Origin: Bryum argenteum
Lineage: Eukaryota > Streptophyta > Bryopsida > Bryales > Bryaceae
Direction: 5' to 3'
Assembly (NCBI GenBank): GCA_037043015.1
Contig: CM073327.1
Location: 1,346,727 to 1,410,726 of the forward strand
Length of the DNA stretch: 64,000 bases
Part shown: in pieces, positions 41,964 to 52,362 of the stretch
How the letters are laid out: every line of letters begins with the position of its first letter
Numbering within the stretch: the stretch's first letter is position 1
Translations under genes and position numbers: made by a program
The notes under the pieces: generated by a model
Databases searched by the model: none
What the model saw: only the letters and a program-made list of their open reading frames with translations
What the model was told of the DNA's origin: nothing

Positions 41964-43720
41964 TATTGAAGCTCAATAGAGGGTGAGAGAGAATACAAAC
42001 ATCAAAGCTTACACACAAGGTAGAGCAATGAATGCTTGAATGAGATACATACTCATTCCAAGCCCTTGCTTATGTATCCATAGGTAGGCACATGGTGCTA
42101 CAAACAATATGGGATAACCGAGAGGCTAAGTCCTCTCTTGTCCCTCTAAGGCTTTTAGGACCAGCCCTCTTCAAACACCCTAGAGGACTAAGACCTAGCC
42201 TCTATTACTTACTCTAACATACTCTAAAACCTATTAGTTGCTCTTCTAAACTACGAGCAACCTAATCTCTAACACTCCCACTTTGCGAATAGTTTTCTCC
42301 TCGCAATCCCATCTCCTTGTGCCTCACCTTGGCAAACGCCTTGGTCCACATATTTCCCACTATGTCCTCCATTTGCTAATACCTCAAGCTCTCCTCTCCA
42401 TCTTCTAACTTTCCTGCTTGCATTTGGCAACAAAGCCAATTCCCATGTGCCATTGGCCATACTAGATGTCTACTTGTCTTGTTTGGTCAACTCCCACTTG
42501 CTTGCATGCACACTTTGCAAAGCATCACCCTAACTCAAAGTATCATCAAAAACAAATAAGATTTGCACGTTCAACCTCAATAGATGGTGGAAGAATATGG
42601 TTTAACCACCACTCACCAAGTGACCACCTCTCCCTTATTGTGCACGCTGCCCCTCTTCAATCTTCTTCATGTGATTCAACCTCCACATCCTCCTCTTCTG
42701 TCTCTTTCGGCTCTTGTACTCTTTTAGGCTCTTCTCCAACTTAAGCCTCTTGTACAACGCACGCTGAAATTGGAGTTGCATCCACCCCAATCACCATAGT
42801 GGCTCCAAACTCCCACTTTGACGCATCTCCACATTCGCATCTGGACAAGTGGCCTCCTCCGCAATCACCACATCACGAGCCGCTGAATTTGATGTACTAT
42901 TCTTGATCTGCATGCCATTTACCATCCTTTCAAGGACCTTCAAATTCTTCACATTCAAATGCTCAAGGCGCCTATGGCGTAGCTCCAAAGGCGCTGATTG
43001 TGGCATTTGGTGTGCCACATTGGCCATATCATACATAGAGAAGGGCATTTGGTATAAACTCCCTTCTCTTGGCAGTCTACCAATCACCTTCCTATTTGCA
43101 GCCCTCACAATGCATGCATTATCATCAAACTCCACCTTTAAGCCATTAAGAGCAAGCTTTGCTATGGATAACAAATTTCTCTTTAACTTTGGGATGTGGA
43201 GAACCTCCTTTATGTTGATTTTGTGCTTTACTCCCATCACCTTCACCTCCTCAACAATGGTGCCAACTCCGACCGCATGTACAATACTACCATCTCCCAA
43301 GTGCACATTTCGTGGTGGTGATATTACCTCATATGTTTGAAATGCTGCCCTATGAGGTGACATGTGCTTGGTGGCTCCCGAATCCATGATCCACTTGTCA
43401 ATGGTGTTGTCATCTCCATCTCCATTTGCAAAGGCATGCTCTTCCCACATCTCCTCTTTGCTTGCAACAACGGCGCTTACAAACGCATACTCCTCCTCAT
43501 TGTTTTTGTTTCTTGCAACATTGGCACTCTCCTTCTCCTTCTTGTCTTGGAAGCAATACCTTGCAATGTGGCCCGGTTTGCCACAATTGAAGCACGTCCT
43601 TGGCCCATTTTGCATCCTCCCTTTGTTTTGAGCCGCCACCAACGCTTCTTCACCACTTTGAGCACCCCTCTCCTTCCTCTTGGACACTTCATGCATCAAC
43701 CTTGACACCACAAACTCCAT
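41964..43720 (-). mobile_element. Copia derivative D: gag/protease fused to the 3' end, with 3' LTR
   Basis: Minus strand: internal coding 43720-42275, then a 3' LTR 42274-41964 preceded by AAAGTGGGAG (polypurine tract). The 5' part is missing; coding is cut at the KMEFVV codons by another LTR (43724). It shares the SNSA|ARDVV deletion junction with derivatives B and E. The interval 42275-42790 holds remnants of the C-terminal end in broken frames. Confidence 0.8.
42791..43720 (-). pseudogene. Copia D Gag C-terminus, protease and pre-integrase remnant
   Basis: 309 residues. CCHC knuckle CFNCGKPGHIARYC, retropepsin MDSGATKHMS, and a gag-pre-integrase block ELRHRRLEHLN, in which the usual GHLN has become EHLN. 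After NSAA the sequence jumps to RDVVIAEEATC, a segment that lies beyond the integrase core in the longer copy at 48851, so integrase is missing. 5'-truncated. Confidence 0.82.
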
Positions 43721-43723
43721 CTT

Positions 43724-44033
43724 TATTGAAGCTCAATAGAGAGAGAGAAAGAATACAAACAATCAAAGCTTACAAAGAAGTAGAGCAATGAATGCTTGAA
43801 TGAGATACATACTCATTCCAAGCCCTTGCTAATATATCCATAGGTAGGCACATGGTGCTACAATCAATATGGGATAACCGAGAGGCTAAGGCCTCTCTCC
43901 ACTCTCTAAGGCTCTTAGGACCAGCCCTCTTCACACACTCTAGAGAACTAAGACCTAGCCTCTATACCTCACATAAATACACTCTAATAACTATTAGATG
44001 CTCTTATAACTACGAGCAATCTAATCTTCAACA
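43724..44033 (-). repeat. Copia-family LTR (3' LTR of the RT-bearing segment)
   Basis: 310 bp, plus-strand left end TATTGAAGCTC, right end CTTCAACA, with the AAAGTGGGAG polypurine tract beyond it, so it is a 3' LTR for the RT coding to its right. Its outer end abuts the gag of derivative D without a recognisable target duplication. Confidence 0.82.
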
Positions 44034-45294
44034 CTCCCACTTTGCGAGTAGTTACCACCTCGCAATCCCATCGCCTTTGTTAGCTTCTCGTGCCTCACCT
44101 TAGCAAGCGCCTTGGTCAACACATCAGCCACCATCTCCTCCGTTGGACAATACCACAAGCTCACCTCTCCATCCTCCAACTTCTCTCGAATGAAGTGGTG
44201 TTGCACATCAATGTGCTTCGTACGTGAGTGGTGCTTGGGGTCCTTGGCAAGTGCAATACACCCTTGGTTGTCGCACATGATCCTCGTGGCTCCCTTTTGC
44301 ACCAACCCAACATCCTCCAATAGTTGCCGCAGCCAGAGTGCCTCCTTCAAGCAATGGCTTGTTGCCATGTACTCCGCCTCCGTAGTAGACACCGCTATCG
44401 TGGGTTGCCTCTTGCAATTCCACGAGATTGCACCATCTCCTACAAAGAACACATACCCCGTAGTGGACCGGCGCTCATTCACATCACCCGCCCAATCCGC
44501 ATCGCAGTATCCTCTCAACTCAATGTCCTTACCGCCAAGGCACAATTTGTAGTCAATGGTGCCTTTCAAGTACCTCAAGATGCGTTTTACCGCCATCCAA
44601 TGTTGAGGACCAGCCTTTGCCATGAATTGGCTCACCATGCTCACCGGAAATGCAAGGTCAGCCCTTGTGGCCACCATTGCATACATCAACGACCCCACCG
44701 CTGCCTTGTATGGAATGGCCTTCATCTCCTCTTCAACCTCCTTGAACTCCTCATCCGAAAGCTTCAACAACGACCCCTTCACATCAAGAGGAGTTCCAAT
44801 AGGCTTGCACTCCTCCATCTTGAACCGCTTTAGCACCTCTTCAATGTACTTGCTTTGGCTCATGGTGATGGTGCGTGCGGCTGCGATTCCTCTCAAACGC
44901 AACACCTGGCAAAACTCCAAAGGCCCAAGATCACTCATTTCAAACTCCTCCTCAAGTTTGGCCTTCAACCACTTCAAAACCGCATCATCACTAGCCAAGA
45001 TAATCAAATCATCTACATAGATGATCACAATCAACAACGACTCTCTTGTTTGCTTCACATACAAGGAGTGATCCGCATGGCTTCTAGAAAAGCCTTCTTT
45101 TGTGAAAAACATGTCAATCCTTTGGTACCACGCCCTTGGTGATTGCTTTAGCCCATACAACGATTTCTTGAGCTTGCAAACGAGGTGTTTGGTGCCCTCC
45201 TTGACAAAACCAAGGGGCTGGTCCATGTAGATATCCTCCTCCAATTCACCATTCAAGAATGCCGTCTTAACATCCATTTGGTGAATCTCCAAGT
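44021..45294 (-). CDS. Copia reverse transcriptase and RNase H
   Basis: Open from the junction at 45294 to a stop at 44021 (an ORF from 45349 includes LTR-derived codons). RT motifs: IHQMDVKTAFLNGELEEDIYM, LYGLKQSPRAWYQ and the catalytic IIYVDDLIIL. RNase H: GYCDADWAGD, STTEAEYMA and CDNQGCIALAKDP, with the standard tail VADVLTKALAKVRHEKL. It lacks the N-terminal part of RT because an LTR joins directly upstream of LEIHQMD. The C-terminus runs 13 bp into the LTR. Frame intact, so decay is recent. Confidence 0.92.
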
Positions 45295-45607
45295 TATTGA
45301 AGCTCAATAGAGGGTGAGAGAGAATATAAACATCAAAGCTTACACACAAGGTAGAGCAATGAATGCTTGAATGAGATACATACTCATTCGAAGCCCTTGC
45401 TTATGTAACCATAGGTAGGCACATGGTGCTACAAACAATATGGGATAACCGAAACGCTAAGTCCTCTCTTCTCTCTCTCTAAGGCTTTTAGGACCAGCCC
45501 TCTTCACACACCCTAGAGGACTAAGACCTAGCCCCTATTACTTACTCTAACATACTCTAATAACTATTAGGTGCTCGTATAAACTACGAGCAACCTAATC
45601 TCTAACA
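45295..45607 (-). repeat. 3' LTR of copia derivative B
   Basis: 313 bp; right end CTCTAACA next to CTCCCACTTT (polypurine tract on the minus strand). Left end joins RT coding of a different copy at 45294. Confidence 0.85.
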
Positions 45608-46035
45608 CTCCCACTTTCCGAGTAGTTTTCTCCTCGCAATCCCATCTCCTTGTGCCTCACCTTGGTAAACGCCTTGGTCAACATATCACCCACTATGTCC
45701 TCCATTTGGTAATACGTCAAGCTCTCCTCTCCATCCTCTAACAATCTTGCGCGCATTTGGCAACAAAGCCAGATCCCATGTGCCATTGTTTTGTTTGGTC
45801 AACTCCCACTTGCTTGCATGCACACTTTGCAAAGCATCACCCAAACAAGTGCCCTCCTCTCCCTTATTGGATACCATGGGCCTCGTGCACGCTGCCCCTC
45901 TTCAATCTTCCTCATGTGATTCAACCTCCACATCCTCCTCTTCCTTCTCTTTCGGCTATTGCACTCCTTTAGGCTCTTCTCCAACTTCAGCCTCTTGTAC
46001 AACGCACGCTGAAATTGGAGTTGCATCCACCCCAA

Positions 46036-47556
46036 TCACCATAGTGGCTCCAAACTCCCACTTGGATGCATCTCCACATTCGCATTTCGACAAGTGGCCT
46101 CCTCCGCAATCACCACATCACGAGCCGCTGAATTTGATGTCCTATTCTTGATTTGCATGCCATTTACCATCCTTTCAAGGACCTTCAAATTCTTCACATT
46201 CAAATGCCCAAGGCGCCTATGGCGTAGCTCCAAAGGCGCTGATTGTGGCATTTGGTGTGCCACATTGGTCATATCATACATAGAGAACGGCATTTGATAC
46301 AAACTCCCTTCTCTTGGCAATCTAGCAATCACCTTCCTATTTGCAGCCCTCACAATGCATGCATTATCATCAAACTCCACCTTGAAGCCATTAAGAGCAA
46401 GCTTTGCTATGGATAACAAATTTCTCTTTAACTTTGGGATGTGGAGAACCTCCTTTATGTTGATTTTGTGCTTTACTCCCATTACCTTCACCTCCTCAAC
46501 AATGGTGCCAACTCCGACCGCATGCACAATACTACCATCTCCCAAGTGCACATTTCGTGGTGGTGATATTACCTCATATGTTTGAAATGCTGCCCTATGA
46601 GGTGACATGTGCTTGGTGGCTCCCGAATCCATGATCCACTTGGCCATGGTGTTGTCATCTCCATCTCCATTTGCAAAGGCATGCTCTTCCCACATCTCCT
46701 CTTTGCTTGCAACAACGGCGCTTACAAAGGCATAATCCTCCCCATTGTCTTTGTTTCTTGCAACTTTGGCACTCACTTTCTCCTTCTTGTCTTGGAAGCA
46801 ATACCTTGCAATGTGGCCCGCTTTGCCACAATTGAAGCACGTCCTTGGCCCATTTTGCATCCTCCGTTTGTTTTGAGCCGCCACCAACGCTTCCTCACCA
46901 CTTTGAGCACCCCTCTCCTTCCTCTTGGACACTTCATGCATCAACCTTGACACCACAAACTCCATCTTAAGGTCAGCAAGTTGCAAGGTCTCTAAAGCGG
47001 TTATCAAGTGCTCAAATGAAGATGGGAGACTATCAAGCAAGGTCATAACAATATCCTCCTCCTTCATGGGCACATCCAAGCAAGCAAGTTGATCCGCAAG
47101 TGCCTTGATGTTGTTGATGTGCTCCAACAAGTCAGCCCCTTCTTCCATCTTCATTGTGAAGAACTTGCGCCTCAAGAAGAGTATGTTGGACAAGCTTTTT
47201 GTCTCATGGATGTTACAAAGTACCCTCCATGCTTCCGCTGGTCCTTTGCAACTCTTGATGTGAGCAAGTTGCGCATCCACCAAATTGAGCCCAATTATGG
47301 ACATGGCCTTCCTCACCCTCCTTTGGTACTCTTTCTTGTCCTTGTCACTTGCATGAGATGGTGGTGCCTCCTCCGTGCCTTCAACAATCTCCCACAAGTC
47401 CATCCCGGAGAGCGCCAAGTTCATCTTAAACTTCCACAAGTTGAAGTTGGTGCCATTGAACTTCTCAAGCACCCTAACACTCTCACCCTCCAAGGAAACC
47501 ATGGCAAAGCACAAACGCAGCCCTAACACCAAGCACTCAAATCTAGCTTCAAACAC
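46036..47556 (-). CDS. Copia derivative B Gag-protease ORF
   Basis: 506 residues, fully open. Gag of the UBN2/copia type (VRVLEKFNGTNFNLWKFKM, AMSIIGLNLVDAQLAHI, LLDSLPSSFEHLITALETL), knuckle CFNCGKAGHIARYC, protease WIMDSGATKHMSPH and pre-integrase LRHRRLGHLN. At TSNSA the sequence jumps to ARDVVIAEEATC, skipping the integrase core; the ORF ends soon after at SLEPLW. The family's usual start is probably the internal MVSLEGESV about 18 codons in, since the matching ORF at 51282 begins near there. An open gag and protease with no integrase or RT suggests dependence on enzymes from relatives. Confidence 0.9.
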   Translation of the reverse strand: MFEARFECLVLGLRLCFAMVSLEGESVRVLEKFNGTNFNLWKFKMNLALSGMDLWEIVEGTEEAPPSHASDKDKKEYQRRVRKAMSIIGLNLVDAQLAHIKSCKGPAEAWRVLCNIHETKSLSNILFLRRKFFTMKMEEGADLLEHINNIKALADQLACLDVPMKEEDIVMTLLDSLPSSFEHLITALETLQLADLKMEFVVSRLMHEVSKRKERGAQSGEEALVAAQNKRRMQNGPRTCFNCGKAGHIARYCFQDKKEKVSAKVARNKDNGEDYAFVSAVVASKEEMWEEHAFANGDGDDNTMAKWIMDSGATKHMSPHRAAFQTYEVISPPRNVHLGDGSIVHAVGVGTIVEEVKVMGVKHKINIKEVLHIPKLKRNLLSIAKLALNGFKVEFDDNACIVRAANRKVIARLPREGSLYQMPFSMYDMTNVAHQMPQSAPLELRHRRLGHLNVKNLKVLERMVNGMQIKNRTSNSAARDVVIAEEATCRNANVEMHPSGSLEPLW

Positions 47557-48517
47557 TCAAATCAACCCTCTTGGAGTGTGCAAACACACTTGTGCACAAA
47601 ACTACACTAGATCAGCCCTCAATCTATGTCAAAGAAGCTTCTAGATCAACAAATCACTTAAACAAGCAAGATCCACTTGCTCCCACTCAAATTGGATCAA
47701 ACTCAAGCTATTTGACCTCCAAATACTAGATCTAGATGTCTACTACACACACAAGGTGAATGTGCACCTCTAAGCACTCAAATCAGCCTACAATGCTTCG
47801 AAATGAGCACTTGTGCACTCCCTACACTAGATCAGCCCTCAATCAATGTCAAATAAGCTTCATGAACCTCAAATTACTCAAATCTCAACTTAGGAGCCTC
47901 AAGACACCTCTCTTGCACCACAAATGCTCAAATCAGCCCCTTGTGTGCACACATGCACCACAAATGCTCAAATCAGCCCCTTGTGTGCACACATGCACCA
48001 CAAATGCTCAAATCAGCCCCTTGTGTGCACACATGCACCACAAATGCTCAAATCAGCCCCTTGTGTGCACATGCACCACAAATGCTCAAATCAGCCCCTT
48101 CATGTGTTAAAACACTCTAACCAAAACAAGGGAAGCTCACAATCCTCCAATGCCTTCAAGAGACCTCCAAACACCTCCAAAATGCTCCAATTGCCTCCAA
48201 ATGCCTCGGATCACCTCCAAACACCTCCAAAATGCTCCAATTGCCTCCAAATGCCTCAGATCACCTCCAAACACCTCCAAATGGTTCCAAGTACACCTCC
48301 AAAGCTCCAAATGGTTGCAAGCACCTCCAAGTGGTTGCAAACACCTCCAAATGGCTCCAAATTACCTCAAAACACATTCAAATGGTTGCAAATCCCTCCA
48401 AATGGCTCCAAATGCACCTCCAATGCTCCAAGGAGTGCAAATCAGCCCTCTAAGTGTGTGCAACACCTCCTTGACCTCTCCAAGCCTCCAAATGTATTCA
48501 AACTCAACCTCACTACA
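47557..48517 (-). repeat. Copia derivative B 5' leader with minisatellites
   Basis: Non-coding leader between primer site and gag. At about 47911-48105 a 40-bp unit (core CAAATGCTCAAATCAGCCCC) is repeated about five times. At about 48160-48430 the leader is a degenerate tandem of CTCCAAA-type words, including a 50-bp unit repeated at least twice. No ORF is supported. Confidence 0.85.
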
Positions 48518-48518
48518 A

Positions 48519-48537
48519 GAGTAGTGGGCCCATAACC
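48519..48537 (-). other. Copia primer binding site matching initiator tRNA-Met anticodon stem-loop
   Basis: Minus strand GGTTATGGGCCCAC follows the LTR directly. It is the exact complement of GTGGGCCCATAACC in the anticodon arm of plant initiator tRNA-Met, implying a half-tRNA primer as in Drosophila copia. The same site recurs at 51954-51971 and, on the plus strand, at 52792. Confidence 0.7.
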
Positions 48538-48850
48538 TATTGAAGCTCAATAGAGGGTGAGAGAGAATACAAACATCAAAGCTTACACACAAGGTAGAGC
48601 AATGAATGCTTGAATGAGATACATACTCATTCGAAGCCCTTGCTTATGTATCCATAGGTAGGCACATGGTGCTACAAACAATATGGGATAACCGAGAGGC
48701 TAAGTCCTCTCTTCTCTCTCTCTAAGGCTTTTGGGACCAACCCTCTTCACACACCCTAGAGGACTAAGACCTAGCCTCTATTACTTACTCTAACATACTC
48801 TAATAACTATTAGGTGCTCTTATAAACTACGAGCAACCTAATCTCTAACA
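48538..48850 (-). repeat. 5' LTR of copia derivative B
   Basis: 313 bp, adjoining the primer site at its left end. Its right end (CTCTAACA) abuts coding of copia C (CTACCTCACTAGG) rather than a polypurine tract. Confidence 0.85.
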
Positions 48851-50408
48851 CTACCTCACTAGGTGGTGGGAGAATGTGGTTCATCCACCAATCGCCAAGC
48901 GGCCGCCTCTCCCTTGTGGGGTACCTTGAACCTTGTGTTCGCTGCCCCTCTCCAATCTCCTCATCTTGTGGTTGCCTCTCCTCCACAACCTCCTCCTCTT
49001 GTTTGTCTTGTTGCTCTTCTTCAACTTCTCGAGCAAGCGGCGCTGAAATTGGAGGTGCATCCACTACAATCACCGTAGGTGGCTCCAAACTCCTACTTGG
49101 ATGCATCTCCACATTTGCATCCGCACAAGTAGCGTCCTCCGCAAACACCACATCACGACACTTGAGGATCTTCTTAGTCTCCAAACACATCAACCTATAT
49201 GCCTTGGTGCCTTCACAATAACCAAGGAACAAACACCTTGTGCCCTTTGCATCAAGTTTAGTCATCTTCTCATCGGGCACCTTTGCATAAGCAATACAAC
49301 CAAATACACGCATGTAGGTGATAAAAGGCCTCCTACCACTCCATGCCTCTTCGGGTGTCTTACCAACAACTGCGCTAGTTGGGCACCTATTTCTTGTGTA
49401 CACCGCTGTAACCACCGCTTCCGCCCAAAGGTTCTTGTTGAGGTTTTGGTGGTGTAGCATGCTCCTTGCCATCTCCACGATGGTGCGATTTGCTCTCTCT
49501 GCCACTCCATTTTGTTGTGGTGTGTAGGGTGTTGATAGTTGCCTTTGAATGCCATGAGCTTGCAAGAAGCGCTCAAAGGCCTTGGAAGTGAACTCTCCTC
49601 CATTGTCCGATCGAAACGCCTTGATCTTGTGCTCCGATTGCTTCTCCACAAGCGCCTTGAACTCCACAAACTTGGCAAACACCTCTCCCTTGGACTTCAA
49701 CACATACACCCACACCTTTCGAGAGAAGTCATCTATGAAGGACACAAAATACAAGCAACCACCCATGGAAATGGTCTTGAATGGACCACACACATCCGAA
49801 TGAATCAACTCCAATGGCTTGCTTGCACGCTGACCTCCCTCACTTGGAAATGGAGTCCTTGAAAGCTTGCCTTCAATGCAACCCTCACAAAGCGCTGAAT
49901 TTGATGCACCATCCTTGATTTGCATGCCATTCACCATGCTTTCAAGAGCCTTGACACTCTTCTCATTCAAATGCCCAAGGCGTCTATGCCATAGCTCGAA
50001 AGGCGCTGATTGTGGCATTGGAAGCGCCACATTTGCCATCTCATGTATGGAGAAGGGCATCTCATATAAACTCCCTACTCTAGGCAATCTAGCAATCACC
50101 TTCCTATTGGCTGCCCTCACAAGGCATGCATCATCATCAAATTCTACCTTTAAACTGTTTAAAGCAAGTTTTACAACCGAAATCAAGTTCCTCTTGAACT
50201 TAGGGATATGGAGCACCTCCTTCATGTGGATCTTGTGCTTCACTCCCATCACCATCACCTCCTCAACAATTGTACCAACACCAACCGCATGCACAATGCT
50301 ATCATCTCGCCAAGTGCATTTGCGTGGTGGTGACATTACCTCATACGTTTGGAACGCTGCCCTATGCGCGGCGTCATGTGTTTGGTGGCTCCCGAATCCA
50401 TGACCCAC
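48851..50408 (-). CDS. Copia C protease remnant and integrase
   Basis: About 520 residues in one frame. Pre-integrase and zinc motif LWHRRLGHLN ... CEGCIEGK; integrase catalytic residues in IHSDVCGPF (D), FRSDNGGEF (D) and NGVAERANR (E), with STPYTPQQNG between. Downstream come the usual RVFGCIAYAKVP and KCRDVVFAEDATC, the segment to which the deletion derivatives are fused. The N-terminus begins out of frame with protease (the GATKHMT residues are split between frames near 50400). It ends at SEV where an LTR is joined. Confidence 0.9.
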
Positions 50409-51282
50409 GTGGCCATGGTGTTGTCATCTCCATCGTTGATTGCCATAGCATGCTCCTCCTCTTTCTTCACCTTGCTTGCAACAAAGGCGCTTAAAACGCA
50501 TAGTCCTCTCCATTGTCTTTGTTGCTTGCTAGGTTTGCACTCTCCGTCTCCTTCTTCTTGTTTAAGAAGCAATGCCTTGCAATGTGGCCCGATTTGCCAA
50601 ATTGAAGCACAACCTTGGGCCATTTTGCATCCTCGCTTTGTTTTGGGCCGCCACCAACGCCGCCTCACCACTTTGAGCACCCTTCTCCTTCCGCTTGGAC
50701 ACTTCATGCATCAACCTTGACACCAAACTCCATTGTAAGGTCAGCAAGGTTTAAGGTCTCTAAAGCGGTGATCAAACTCTCAAATGAAGGTGGCAAGCTA
50801 TCCAACAACGTCATCACTATATCGTCCTCCTTCATGGGCACTTCCAAGCAAGGGAGCTGATGGGCGAGTGCCTTGATGTTGTTGATGTGCTCCAACAAGT
50901 CAGCGCCTTCCTCCATCTTGATTGTGAAGAACTTGCGCCTCAAGAAGAGGATGTTGGCCAAACTTCTTGTCTCATGGATGTTGCAAAGCACCCTCCATGC
51001 TTCCGCTGGTCCTTTGCAACTCTTGATGTGAGCAAGTTGGGCATCCACCAAATTGAGCCCAATCATGGACATGGCCTTCCTCACCCTCCTTTGGTACTCC
51101 TTCTTGTCCTTGTCACTTGCATCAGATGGTGGAGCCTCCTCCGTGCCTTCAACAATCTCCCACAAGTCTATGGAAGAGAGGGCCAAGTTCATCTTGAACT
51201 TCCACAAGTTGAAGTTTGTGCCATTGAACTTCTCAAGCACCCTAACACTCTCACCCTCCAAAGTGGCCATAGCCAAGCACAC
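50336..51282 (-). pseudogene. Copia C Gag and protease start (frameshifted)
   Basis: ORF 51282-50704 begins MCLAMATLEGESVRVLEKFNG and covers the Gag capsid region. A frame change near 50710 moves the reading to the next frames, where SRLMHEVSKRKEKGAQ, a damaged knuckle (CFNLANRATLQGIA; Cys spacing lost) and VMDSGATKHMT appear. Thus Gag is broken around its nucleocapsid. The Gag N-terminal portion is close to that of derivative B. Confidence 0.85.
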
Positions 51283-51953
51283 ACGCTGCCCTTACAACAC
51301 CAACAACTCAAACGAGCTACCAAGCACTCAAATCAGCCCCCTACTAGTGTGTAAACACACTTGCGCACAAAACAATGCACAAAAGCGCTTCTCTACACTC
51401 AAACAAGCAAGATCCACTTGCTCCCACTCAAATCAGATCATAAAGAAGCTTCTACAACTCCAAATCACTCAAATGTAAGTAGAAGAGCCTCAATTGACCT
51501 CCTTAGCACCTCACTAGCTCAAATCAGCCCCTAGTGTGCACACAAGCACTCCAAATGCTAGATCTAGCTCTTACAAATCAAAAGGCGCACTAATAGATCA
51601 CAAACCACCCTTCTAAGCTCACAATCACTTCAAACAAATGACTTGAGAGCCCTTAATGCAAATCAGCACCTACAATGTGCAAGGAGGACTCAATTCAACT
51701 ACAATGGACACTTACAAGCACCCAATGCCTTCAAAACACCTCCAAACACCTCCAAATTGCTCCTTTTGCCTCCAAATGCTCCAAATCAACTTCAATTGAC
51801 TCGAAATGGTTGCAAACACCTCCAAATGGCTCTAAGTGCACCTCCAAAGCTCCAAGGACCTCCAACATGTGCAAATCAGCCCTCCACGTGCTTGCAACAC
51901 CTCCTTGACCTCCCGAAGCCTCCAAAAGTATTCAAACTCAACCTCACTACAAG
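51283..51953 (-). other. Copia C 5' leader
   Basis: Non-coding leader with CTCCAAA-type tandem words (about 51735-51870), like the leader of derivative B but without its five-fold 40-bp array. Confidence 0.75.
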
Positions 51954-51971
51954 AGTAGTGGGCCCATAACC

Positions 51972-52362
51972 TATTGAGATTCAATAGAGGAAGAGAGAGA
52001 ATACAACACACTCAAAGCTTACAAACAAGTAGAGCAATGAATGCTTGAAATGAGATATTGCCTTCTAGCAAAGGCCTTTACTTATACTTCCTTATTGGCA
52101 CCTTCCTAGTGCCTTCTTGTACATTTTCCAAGTGCCTTTGGCCCACATGGTTCACATGTGTGCCCCTTTAGTCTTTGCCACCACCTACTAGTCTCCTTGC
52201 CTCCTAAAGTCAACAAAGTGGGCTGGTCTTCTCTCCCCTCACTATTGCTATTAGGACCAGCCCCTTTCCACACTCTAGAATACTAAGTATAAGCTTCCAT
52301 ATATATATACTCTAACAAGTACTAATTGCTCTTATAAACTACGAGCAATCTATTCTTCAACA
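51972..52362 (-). repeat. 5' LTR of copia C, divergent subfamily
   Basis: 391 bp; both ends match the other family LTRs (TATTGAGATTCAATAGAGG; GAGCAATCTATTCTTCAACA), but the middle (CACCTTCCTAGTGCC, CCACATGGTTCACATG) is different and longer. Confidence 0.75.

Larger units (their letters stand above)
45295..48850 (-). mobile_element. Copia derivative B: complete gag/protease-only element with two LTRs
   Basis: Minus strand: 5' LTR 48850-48538, primer site, leader of about 960 bp with minisatellites, gag-protease ORF, deletion junction, C-terminal remnant (46035-45608), polypurine tract, 3' LTR 45607-45295. Total about 3.56 kb, lacking integrase core, RT and most of RNase H. Outer flanks (GTTAT... 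and CTACC...) do not form a target duplication. This is a TR-GAG-like non-autonomous element. Confidence 0.85.
48851..52362 (-). mobile_element. Copia C: 5' half of a longer family member
   Basis: Minus strand: LTR 52362-51972, primer site, leader (51960-51283), gag, protease, integrase, then broken at the PPPSEV codons by the LTR of derivative B. The RT-RNase H at 44021-45294 could be its other half, but about 250 codons between them are missing and its LTR (43724-44033) differs from 51972-52362, so the two halves may come from different copies. Confidence 0.75.

Noticed and set aside
47911-48105. Regularly spaced 40-bp repeats that could suggest a CRISPR array
   Set aside because: Units are contiguous tandem copies with no variable spacers, located in a copia leader of a plant genome.
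48810-50408. Possible host integrase-like gene
   Set aside because: Flanked by copia LTRs, Gag and protease of the same family; no host-gene context.
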